Shown here one piece after another: positions 55,172-62,055 of a stretch of 64,000 nucleotides of DNA. Numbering within the stretch: the stretch's first letter is position 1; every line of letters begins with the position of its first letter. The DNA comes from Cyclobacteriaceae bacterium (GTDB taxonomy: Bacteria > Bacteroidota > Bacteroidia > Cytophagales > Cyclobacteriaceae). Both the position numbers and the translations under genes were made by a program. The notes below the pieces were generated by a model, which was not told where the DNA came from, made no database searches, and saw only the letters and a program-made list of their open reading frames with translations. The stretch lies in the NCBI GenBank assembly GCA_025808415.1, contig CP075525.1, positions 977,501-1,041,500 on the forward strand. The letters run 5' to 3'.

Positions 55172-55300
55172 GCCCAACGTTTGTGCTTCTGCAGTAGGGC
55201 GCTTTGAAACGCTAAACTGTCCCACGACACCAAACGCGGAACGAAGATAGCATTTTGAACGTACACGTCACTGCCCTATTGCAGAAGCATTTTGTTGGGC
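55172..55300. repeat. attC-like site 23 (family C)
   Basis: Boxes GCCCAAC and GTTGGGC. 129 bp. Site of cassette Z, copy 2. Confidence 0.88.
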
Positions 55301-55416
55301 GCTGGCCGTTCTGTCGACCGTTTTAATTTGGTCAGTCGTTGTCGGTTGTGAAATCTTCTTTGTCAAACGTTACTTTGTCGCAGTTGTGCTTTAAGGTCAG
55401 ACGGAGCGGTCAGCGC
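55301..55416. other. Shared 3'-terminal segment, copy 3 (identical to copy 2)
   Basis: Part of the duplicated cassette Z; same bases as 51542-51657. Confidence 0.6.
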
Positions 55417-55908
55417 TTAAATGTTGGTCGTCATTACCAAACTGTCGCCCGTTTTATTTTTTAGAGTCAGTTCCTGTCCCTGAATTTGGAATTCAAATTC
55501 TCTCCAGTTAAAAACATAACCCAATTGTGTCGGTGTGATTTTGCATTCAGGATTTGTTGTCCAAACGATTTTTTCTCTGAAACCACTGTAAACAAGTTTG
55601 AATTTGTCCCCGTTGACCAAGTAAACTCCTTTAAATTTGTACTCCTTGAATGTCATTATTAACTCTCCTCTGTCAGCAAACTGAAAGGTGAATGAGCAAT
55701 TCTCCGTCCCGTTGGAACCGTTGAACTCAGTCGTGTATGACGAGTCCAGAATTTTCTCACTGTAAATTTTCCTTAGTGTCCATGTTTTATTCTGTAACTC
55801 GGTCGGAATAGCCTGAGTCCGCAATTCCTTTTTCGAATAAAGAGTCGGTCCACAACCACTCAATAAGAGCAAAGTCGTTAGAGCCAATATCGATTCCTTA
55901 ATCTTCAT
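55417..55908 (-). CDS. Hypothetical lipoprotein Z, copy 2 (163 aa)
   Basis: Identical to 51658-52149. The start is taken at ATG 55908 (MKIKESILALT), because the longer frame would read through the attC-like site; this choice also gives the same signal peptide and lipobox as copy 1. Confidence 0.82.
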   Translation of the reverse strand: MKIKESILALTTLLLLSGCGPTLYSKKELRTQAIPTELQNKTWTLRKIYSEKILDSSYTTEFNGSNGTENCSFTFQFADRGELIMTFKEYKFKGVYLVNGDKFKLVYSGFREKIVWTTNPECKITPTQLGYVFNWREFEFQIQGQELTLKNKTGDSLVMTTNI

Positions 55909-55943
55909 TTTAGTCCCATGTTTATTGGGTGTCCGCGGCTTGC

Positions 55944-56074
55944 GCCCAACGTTTGAGTTTATGACGGCTGCGGCTTGCGAAGCGCGTCTTTGTCCCACGT
56001 GTCCGAACGAAATTAAGAAAACTAAACTTTATACCTACACGTCACCCGCAGCTGGCATAAACTTTTTGTTGGCG
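55944..56074. repeat. attC-like site 24 (family E)
   Basis: Boxes GCCCAAC and GTTGGCG; arms GAGTTTATGACGGCTGCGG and CCCGCAGCTGGCATAAAC. 131 bp. Site of the CHASE2-like cassette that carries IS3 copy 2. Confidence 0.87.
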
Positions 56075-56087
56075 GTAGTGCCTCGTC

Positions 56088-56793
56088 TCACTCTTCTATT
56101 TTTACAATTTTTCCTGTCTCGTCAATTTTGTATTGACTTACCTTAATTTCAACCTTCTCAGAATTCTTGATTCTTTGTCTGGTTTGGTCTAAAGTCCATG
56201 AGAAGATACTGTCAGTTAGAATAATTTTAGACTCACTAAATATTTTAGCTTCTTCAATTGGTTCATAGTCTGCCTTTGATTCTCCCAATTCTCCTACAAG
56301 TCTAAGCTTGTCAATTTGGGTTCCGTTTTGGTCAGTTGTTACAAGGTCGGGGTTGAATGTGTCCTCAGAAATTAAATAAGCGTTGTAGTTTTTGTTTTTG
56401 AATATCAATGTCATCATGTAGATGTTAACCGTGTCGCCTGTGTTTGCTCCCCTAACAATTAACGGTTTTTCATTGGATACATAAGCCCTCTCTCCTTTGA
56501 ATAGATTTATAGGAGGTGTCTTAGTTGTCGTTTTTTGATGCTTCATGATGTACTCAGTGTACTTATTGACAGGTTCATTCGTATTCATCTTTTTATCCAA
56601 GTCACTGAGGATGTCGAGCACTACGTTTGCTATAATTACAGTCCCATGGGTCTTTGAAGACGACTTTTTTGTCTGTTGGGTCTTGAAATAGTTTTCATCC
56701 TCTGCCCCTAAGTAGCCTATGATGACAATCTTATTTTTTATTAGAGAGCGGCTATTTAAAATGTCCTTAGACTGAATTGTCTTAAAGTCTTGG
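56088..56793 (-). pseudogene. CHASE2-like cassette gene, 3' part (interrupted by IS3)
   Basis: Residues of the second half: ILNSRSLIKNKIVIIGYLGA, then GTVIIANVVLDILSDLDKKM. The strand L-x-x-KIVIIGY and the later G-x-x-IIANVV are the ending of a CHASE2 extracellular sensor domain. The C-terminal 170 residues are hydrophilic with no kinase domain. With one copy of the duplicated TTGG removed, the frame joins the 5' part at 58039-58581 exactly (S-T-Q-D-F-K), giving a protein of about 414 residues. Confidence 0.85.
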
Positions 56794-56859
56794 TGTAAGC
56801 TCCCCCGAAAATAGGACAGTTTTGAATTAGACAAAAGGTCTAACTTTAAACTGTTAAAA

Positions 56860-57126
56860 ATGAAAAGAACACGATTTACCGAAGCCCAGATTTTCACTAT
56901 TCTCAAGGAGTTTGATGCTGGCAAAAACATCCAGGACATTGCCCGTTCGCACGGAGTGTCCAAAGCCACTATTTATAATTGGAAGGCTAAGTACGGAGGT
57001 ATGGAGATGAACGAACTTAAGCGCGTTAAGGAGCTTGAGGAAGAAAATCGGAAGCTCAAGCAGATGTATGGTGACCTGGCGCTGGACAACAAGATGCTCA
57101 AAGACGTTTTGGGAAAAAAGTTCTAA
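56860..57126 (+). CDS. IS3 OrfA (HTH), copy 2
   Basis: 88 aa, identical to the OrfA of copy 1. Helix-turn-helix plus leucine zipper. Ends in GGA-AAA-AAG-TTC-TAA, containing the A-AAA-AAG slip heptamer for -1 frameshifting into orfB. Confidence 0.95.
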   Translation: MKRTRFTEAQIFTILKEFDAGKNIQDIARSHGVSKATIYNWKAKYGGMEMNELKRVKELEEENRKLKQMYGDLALDNKMLKDVLGKKF

Positions 57127-58022
57127 GGCCCGCTGAGAAGCGAACCCGTGTAGATTATCTGAGAACGACTTTTCAAGTCAGCCTCGGTCGGGCCTGTGAA
57201 GTGATGGATCTCTCACGTTCGGTTTACTACTATCGAAGTAAGACGGACGATCATGCGGTGATTGATAAACTCCAGAACTTAGCTGAGAAACGGCCTACCG
57301 AAGGATTTTGGAAAATGTATTTCAGGATAAGGAAAGAAGGATTGTTGTGGAACCACAAACGCATCCATCGGGTGTATAAATTATTGAAGTTGAATATGAA
57401 ACGAAAAGGAAAAAGGAGATTACCAGCACGCGTTCTTCAGCCCCTGGAGGCTGTTAGCCACATCAATGCAAGCTGGTCGATGGACTTTATGAGTGATTCC
57501 CTTCTATCGGGTCGCAAGTTCAGAGTACTCAACTTGCTGGACGACTTTAACCGTGAGGCCCTTGCTATTGAAGTTGATACTTCGCTACGGGCTGAGCGAG
57601 TGATACGGGTACTTGAACAAGTCATTCAATGGAGAGGAAAACCACAGCGAATCAGGGTTGATAATGGCCCCGAATTCATCTCAAGCAAACTCGGCCTATG
57701 GTGCGAAGAACGCAACATCCAGCTTCAGTTTATTCAACCGGGCAAGCCTTCACAGAATGCATACATCGAGCGTTTCAATGGAAGCTTCCGAAGAGATGTT
57801 CTCGATGCGTACTTATTTGAATCCCTTATCCAGGTAAGAATCCTAGCTGATGAGTGGATGAATGATTACAACTATGACCGTCCACATGATGCGCTCGAAG
57901 GGCGCAGTCCTGCGGACATGCTGGCCGTGGATTTATGGGAAACTCGAAACGAGTTTCCCACAAACCCACAACCGGTTACAACAATAACAATGAATAAATT
58001 TCCTAATTTAGAGTTGTCCTAA
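57117..58022 (+). CDS. IS3 transposase OrfB (DDE), copy 2
   Basis: Identical to copy 1. Frame taken from the slip site; residues VLRPAEKRTRVDYLRTTFQV lie between the slip and the internal ATG at 57201, and look like genuine transposase sequence. Catalytic Asp (WSMDFMSD), Asp (RVDNGPEF) and Glu (YIERFNGSF) are intact, so the element may still be active. Confidence 0.95.
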   Translation, partial: KVLRPAEKRTRVDYLRTTFQVSLGRACEVMDLSRSVYYYRSKTDDHAVIDKLQNLAEKRPTEGFWKMYFRIRKEGLLWNHKRIHRVYKLLKLNMKRKGKRRLPARVLQPLEAVSHINASWSMDFMSDSLLSGRKFRVLNLLDDFNREALAIEVDTSLRAERVIRVLEQVIQWRGKPQRIRVDNGPEFISSKLGLWCEERNIQLQFIQPGKPSQNAYIERFNGSFRRDVLDAYLFESLIQVRILADEWMNDYNYDRPHDALEGRSPADMLAVDLWETRNEFPTNPQPVTTITMNKFPNLELS

Positions 58023-58038
58023 AAATGGGGAGCTTACA

Positions 58039-58581
58039 TTGGGTTGAGCTATAAAATTTGATTGGATAGTCTTTTGGAAACGACTTAGCTGCAAGTTCTG
58101 AAGCTCGAGTAGTATCATATCGTAATGAAAGATGCATCGGAAAACTGTACTCCCAACGGCCACGATGATCGAATACTCTATAATAAGAGTCTGTCAAGTC
58201 GTTTTCTCCCTGAGCTAAACCAGTTGTTCCAGAACGCAATGCATAATCACGAAATAGCTTATGAGATTCAACGTGTTTACCTTCTTCGAAACCTTCTATT
58301 AAAACTACTTTTCCAGAATTAATTATGGCTTGCTGGAATTTAGAGTCACATCCAATCTCCTTTTGTCCAGGGAAAATGAAGTTTATGCCAATTACTCTTG
58401 GATTGCATTCACTCAGTGACTCGATTAGTTGTCCCATTTCACAGCGGTCTTTTGGGTCTGCGTTTATTAGGACAATTTCATTGGTTCTGCTCTCAGGTGA
58501 GATCTTAGTCTGTTGAGACTTTGTCTCGCAGCTGATAATTGTCGTAAGTAGAAGGATTGTTTTAAAAAGTCCCTTATTCAT
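58039..58581 (-). pseudogene. CHASE2-like cassette gene, 5' part (interrupted by IS3)
   Basis: Start MNKGLFKTILLLTTIISCET, a lipoprotein signal with Cys about 18. Then IVLINADPKDRCEMGQLIES, CNPRVIGINFIFPGQKEIGC and FQQAIINSGKVVLIEGFEEG: the opening of a CHASE2 sensor domain (P-x-VIGI-x-x-IFP, F-x-x-AI-x-x-SGKVVL). The frame breaks into the IS at 58038. The unit edges, GTTGGCGGTAGTGCCTC and its complement, still pair, so the cassette as a whole is intact apart from the IS. Confidence 0.85.
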
Positions 58582-58607
58582 TTGCTGTCACTTTATTGAG
58601 GCATTAC

Positions 58608-58739
58608 CGCCAACGTTTTGGGTTTATGACGGCTGCGGTTTGCGAAGCCGTATTTGTCCCACGTGTTGAAAACGAAATTAGTAAAACCAAACTATATTTC
58701 AACCTGTCGCCCGCAGCTGGCATAAACCTGGTGTTAGCG
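58608..58739. repeat. attC-like site 25 (family E)
   Basis: Boxes CGCCAAC and GTTAGCG. 132 bp; arms GGGTTTATGACGGCTGCGG and CCGCAGCTGGCATAAACC. Site of non-coding cassette M, copy 1. Confidence 0.87.
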
Positions 58740-59176
58740 CCAGTACGCGTCCACCGTTACTTTATTTTGGACTTCTGATAAGAAGTCCACCGAAAATTAT
58801 TTTTGGACGCGTCTGGCTCCACTTTTACAAAACGTTGTCTGGTTCACCAGTCTGTGTCGGTTATAATGTCCAAAAAATTTATTTAAGTTCAATTTTTCAA
58901 AATTTCCTTCACCAAACCGAAAAAAATTCGCGCTTCGCGCGATTTTCTTGTCTACGGTTGGGGGCGGTTTCGCGCGTGTCGCGCGCGGCACTGAATTTTT
59001 GTTAAGAGTCTGTTGTCAATTTTATAAGAGTCCGAAACTCTCCCGCGTGTCCACGTACACCAAACTTTTTAATTGTCATTTGTCAGAAGTCGAGTTATTG
59101 TCTGCGTGAACGGGACGGTAAACGTTAGTCAGTTGCTGTCTGCGGACGTGTCATTTATTTTTTGTCCGCGTATTGG
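58740..59176. other. Non-coding cassette M, copy 1
   Basis: 437 bp with no convincing gene. The left end holds a nested hairpin: ACGCGTCCA (58745-58753) with TGGACGCGT (58804-58812), enclosing GGACTTC (58769-58775) with GAAGTCC (58782-58788). Further right, CGCGCTTCGCGCG and CGCGCGTGTCGCGCGCG are short GC palindromes. Edges pair as GTTAGCGCC plus TACGCG. Copy 2 follows directly, and a partial copy lies at 41535-41808. Confidence 0.75.
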
Positions 59177-59308
59177 CGCTAACGTTTTGGGTTTATGACG
59201 GCTGCGGTTATCGAAGCCGAATTTGTCCCCTGTGCTGAAAACGAAGTTAGTAAAACCAAACTACATTTCAACCTGTCGCCCGCAGCTGGCATAAACCTGG
59301 TGTTAGCG
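59177..59308. repeat. attC-like site 26 (family E)
   Basis: Boxes CGCTAAC and GTTAGCG, fully complementary because both neighbours are M cassettes. 132 bp. Site of cassette M, copy 2. Confidence 0.88.
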
Positions 59309-59751
59309 CCAGTACGCGTCCACCGTTACTTTGTTTTGGACTTCTGATAAGAAGTCCACCGAAAACTAATTTTGGACGCGTCTGGCTCCACTTTTACAAA
59401 ACGTTGTCGGGTTGGTCAGTTTTGTGTCGGTTAAAATGTCTAAAAATTTTTTTAAGGTCGATTTTTCAAATTTTCCTTCACTAAACCGAAAAAAAATCGC
59501 GCTTCGCGCGATTCTCTTGTCTACGGTTGGGGGGGGGCTGGTTTCGCGCGTGTCGCGCGCGGCACTGAATTTTTATTAAGGGTCCGTTTTCAATTGTATA
59601 GAAGTCCGAAACTCTCCCGCGTATCCGCGTACACCGAACTACATAATTATCATTTGTCAGAAGTCGAGTTATTGTCTGCGTTAACGGGTCGATAAACGTT
59701 AGCCAGTCGTTGTCTGCGGACAAGTCCTTTACTTTTTTGTCCGCGTATTGG
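59309..59751. other. Non-coding cassette M, copy 2
   Basis: Same unit as 58740-59176 with about one change in ten bases in its right half. The nested hairpin (ACGCGTCCA ... TGGACGCGT and GGACTTC ... GAAGTCC) is fully conserved. No gene is kept in frame between copies. Confidence 0.75.
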
Positions 59752-59917
59752 CGCTAACGTTGGTGCATATTGTCGTGGCGGGATTAGGAGCGCTTGTTAA
59801 GGCCGCGAGGCCGACAAGCGCGACCAGTTGTAAAGTGTCCCCCGTGACAATGGTTATAAAGATAACGGAAGTTATGAGGACACCGAACCCCGCCATGCAA
59901 TATGCACACTGTTGGCG
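59752..59917. repeat. attC-like site 27 (family B-like, long)
   Basis: Boxes CGCTAAC and GTTGGCG; arms GGTGCATATTGTCGTGGCGGG and CCCCGCCATGCAATATGCAC as in family B, but with an added inner stem CGCTTGTTAAGGCCGCGAGG region. 166 bp. Site of the 143-aa cassette. Confidence 0.85.
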
Positions 59918-59929
59918 GTTCGTTGCAGT

Positions 59930-60361
59930 TTACACTCTCTTTAATCGAAGCACTTTTATGTCCCAAGGATATCGATTTACTCTTTTCTCCTCGTAAGTCA
60001 GTATTTTAAATTTCTCAACTTTGTCCAATATTTTTATCTCAATCAATTGGTCGCTTTTCTGTTTAAAAAGTCGAATTGTCTGCTTTCCATTTGTCGTCCG
60101 TTCTGTACCAGGTTCACTACACAAATAAGTATTAACAAACTTAAATTCTGATTTTGATACTCTCAGTATGACAATGTCGCATGTCACGATGCCGTAACGC
60201 CAATTTGCATCTTGAATAAATTCAACGGTGTCGCTCTTATAATATAGACTGTCCTTGTTGTTTGTCTCCCAGTCCCCATCCAATTGCTCACGCTTCACTT
60301 GTCCGCATGATAGTCGAACAATTGTCAAGATTAAAGTTATTGTCAGAAGTCCTTTATTCAT
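59930..60361 (-). CDS. Exported hypothetical cassette protein, 143 aa
   Basis: Start MNKGLLTITLILTIVRLSCG at 60361 (an ATG three codons upstream is possible). A signal peptide with a Cys near 19, cleaved as lipoprotein or plain signal. Mature part: REQLDGDWETNNKDSLYYKS, FIQDANWRYGI, then basic strands ending PWDIKVLRLKRV. This is the form of a small lipocalin-like exported domain (G-x-W opening). Function unknown. Confidence 0.78.
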   Translation of the reverse strand: MNKGLLTITLILTIVRLSCGQVKREQLDGDWETNNKDSLYYKSDTVEFIQDANWRYGIVTCDIVILRVSKSEFKFVNTYLCSEPGTERTTNGKQTIRLFKQKSDQLIEIKILDKVEKFKILTYEEKRVNRYPWDIKVLRLKRV

Positions 60362-60388
60362 AGGTCTCATTTTTCCGACTGCAATGAC

Positions 60389-60520
60389 CGCCAACGTTTT
60401 GTGTTTATGACGGCTGCGGTTTTCGAAGCCGTCTTTGTCCCCCGTGGAAAGAACGAAATTAATAAAACCGAACTACATTTCAACCTGTCACCCGCAGCTG
60501 GCATAAACACGGTGTTGGGC
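60389..60520. repeat. attC-like site 28 (family E)
   Basis: Boxes CGCCAAC and GTTGGGC; arms GTGTTTATGACGGCTGCGG and CCGCAGCTGGCATAAACAC. 132 bp. Site of the TonB-plug-like cassette. Confidence 0.87.
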
Positions 60521-60664
60521 GCTGTGCGGTTCAGTCGACCGATATTTAGTAACAAGTCAAAGTCACCAGTAAAACTTTTTGTAGTTCAACGAGTCTTTGT
60601 CTTATGTACGAGTCCAGGTCAGACAGAACCGTCAGCGTCCACACCAATTTGGTTATTGTCATTT
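60521..60664. other. Shared 3'-terminal segment, diverged copy
   Basis: Contains GTCGACCG near the left end and GGTCAGACAGAACCGTCAGC near the right, like 38788-38918 and 51542-51657. The ends CGGTTCAGTC and GACAGAACCG can pair with one mismatch, with different base pairs from the other copies. Confidence 0.55.
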
Positions 60665-61138
60665 TCAGACTTTGTATTTGAGCAAAGTCTTTCTTGCTTT
60701 TTTGTTTGTTGTTGTAATTAAAACTACACCACACCAAGCATTTTGTCCGAAGAGCGATTTTGCTTTTTCACTTTCGACTATCTCTAATTGTTTTATGTTC
60801 TTGGTCGTCAATTCAGCAGTCAAATTTCTAATTGTCAAATTTTCAGTTTCATTGTCAATTTTCAAGTAGTGCCCTTCAACAATTAATAAAGGTCGGCAAA
60901 GTCCTGTTTCTTTATTTTTATCATTCTTTAGAAATAATCTGTCACCGATGGGCTGAACGTAAACATTTGTGTCTGCCAAAATTCTTGTCCGAAGTATTAA
61001 TAATTTATTTTCTAATTCATTCTCGTCCCTTAATTCATTTATCCAAACAATATTTTCTTCTTCGGTCAAAATCAATTGTCCGTTTACTTGTCTAGACGTT
61101 AATAGTCCAAATATTATTATTATCAATTGAAGTCTCAT
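60665..61138 (-). CDS. Exported cassette protein with TonB-plug-like C-terminus, 157 aa
   Basis: Start MRLQLIIIIFGLLTSRQVNG at 61138; longer frames run into the attC-like site. Signal peptide to about residue 21. Near the C-terminus, IKQLEIVESEKAKSLFGQNA, then WCGVVLITTTNK resembles the end of a TonB-dependent receptor plug (IE-x-V-x-x-x-x-A-x-x-x-YG-x-x-A-x-x-GV-x-x-ITT). No barrel follows. Perhaps a free-standing plug domain that interacts with TonB or receptors; this is inference. Confidence 0.78.
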   Translation of the reverse strand: MRLQLIIIIFGLLTSRQVNGQLILTEEENIVWINELRDENELENKLLILRTRILADTNVYVQPIGDRLFLKNDKNKETGLCRPLLIVEGHYLKIDNETENLTIRNLTAELTTKNIKQLEIVESEKAKSLFGQNAWCGVVLITTTNKKARKTLLKYKV

Positions 61139-61156
61139 TCTGTCTGGCCGCATTGC

Positions 61157-61285
61157 GCCCAACGTTTTGGGTTTGTTTAGTGGCGGATAAATCCAACGGA
61201 TTTGTCCGCCTACACGAATATAAATAAACTTGCTGACACTACGGGCGACACGGTCGCCCGCCATTAAACAAACCTGGTGTTGGCA
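61157..61285. repeat. attC-like site 29 (family A)
   Basis: Boxes GCCCAAC and GTTGGCA. 129 bp; like site 11 with GCGACACGGTCGCCC instead of GCGACTGTGTCGCCC. Site of the DUF6794-like cassette. Confidence 0.88.
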
Positions 61286-61461
61286 GCCGTATTTTCAGTC
61301 CTTATATATTTTAAAGCTCTCAACATTAAACTCACGTTCTTGTCCAACGAATAACTTGTCACTACTCCCGTATGCTTCTTTATGTCCGCAGATGTCTGTA
61401 ACCAATACTTTGAGTAAGAAGTCTTTTTTCTTTCTAATCCGTTTGTCATTTATTATGCCTA

Positions 61462-62043
61462 TTACAAAACAGTTGGTTCATCGTCTAAGTCCGGGTGTTT
61501 TTGGATTCTGTAGGCATAAACAGCCCCACTGTTTAGATTAATTTTATAAGCAATTTTAACAGTGTCGCCAATTTTGAAAGTCTCGTACTCTGTCTTAGTC
61601 TGTATTTTAATTTCATTGTCAATCTCTTTTTGACTTTTTCTTGCTTCGGCCCAATAGTCTTTGTAATACTTTATTTGATTTTCTAATTCAATGTCTTTGT
61701 TATTTAGTTGTCGGTGAAATGAGGTTAGTATTATAGAAGAGATGTCATCTGGATGAAAAATACCTTTTGAATTAAAATATCTTGTCAAAGAGTTACCACC
61801 TTTCCATAGTCCCCAACTATTTCTTATTGCTAGTCCGGTGCCGAAATGAAGTTCGGAGACAGCGTCTCTTTCATCTTTTGATTTGAATGTTTCTTTGTCA
61901 CTGTCTGACCATTTACAGTCCAAAAAATTTAAAGCGTCATCTAGGTCTTTAGGAGTATAATCGTCTTGGTATTTGTCACAGTCAGTTTGTGCGAATGCTG
62001 CTACAGCTGTCAGTAGAAATATTTGTAAGTAAAACAATCTCAT
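61462..62043 (-). CDS. DUF6794-like exported protein, probably frameshifted
   Basis: Start MRLFYLQIFLLTAVAAFAQT at 62043; signal peptide to about 19. Residues 30-130 (DALNFLDCKWSDSDKETFKS, GLAIRNSWGLWKGGNSLTRY, GIFHPDDISSIILTSFHRQL) match the DUF6794 pattern RN-x-WGLW with HPDD-x-S. The frame ends near 61462 after DLDDEPTVL. In the -1 frame the same strand continues as CFVIGIINDKRIRKKKDFLL and on to ESFKIYKD with a stop at 61295-61297, 10 bp from the attC-like site. I think the gene has lost or gained a base near 61470 and once reached 61295. Function unknown. Confidence 0.75.
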   Translation of the reverse strand: MRLFYLQIFLLTAVAAFAQTDCDKYQDDYTPKDLDDALNFLDCKWSDSDKETFKSKDERDAVSELHFGTGLAIRNSWGLWKGGNSLTRYFNSKGIFHPDDISSIILTSFHRQLNNKDIELENQIKYYKDYWAEARKSQKEIDNEIKIQTKTEYETFKIGDTVKIAYKINLNSGAVYAYRIQKHPDLDDEPTVL

Positions 62044-62055
62044 TAAAAATATGGC

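Larger units (their letters stand above)
56794..58038 (+). mobile_element. IS3-family insertion sequence, copy 2
   Basis: 1245 bp, inverted relative to copy 1 at 40290-41534, with the same proteins and ends (TGTAAGCTCCCCC and GGGGAGCTTACA). Flanked by the direct repeat TTGG at 56790-56793 and 58039-58042, a 4-bp target duplication. It interrupts the CHASE2-like gene. Confidence 0.97.

Noticed and set aside
40290..58038. Composite transposon made by the two inverted IS3 copies
   Set aside because: Copy 2 has its own TTGG duplication and a gene that rejoins exactly across it, so it inserted alone. No duplication surrounds the whole 17.7-kb segment.
59481..59723. An 80-codon minus-strand frame in cassette M, copy 2
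   Set aside because: The frame is not kept in copy 1, where stops and shifts break it.
60665..61264. Long form of the TonB-plug-like protein starting in the attC-like site
   Set aside because: The extra N-terminal residues are just a translation of family A site sequence, which gives the same residues at every family A site. The signal peptide at 61138 marks the true start.
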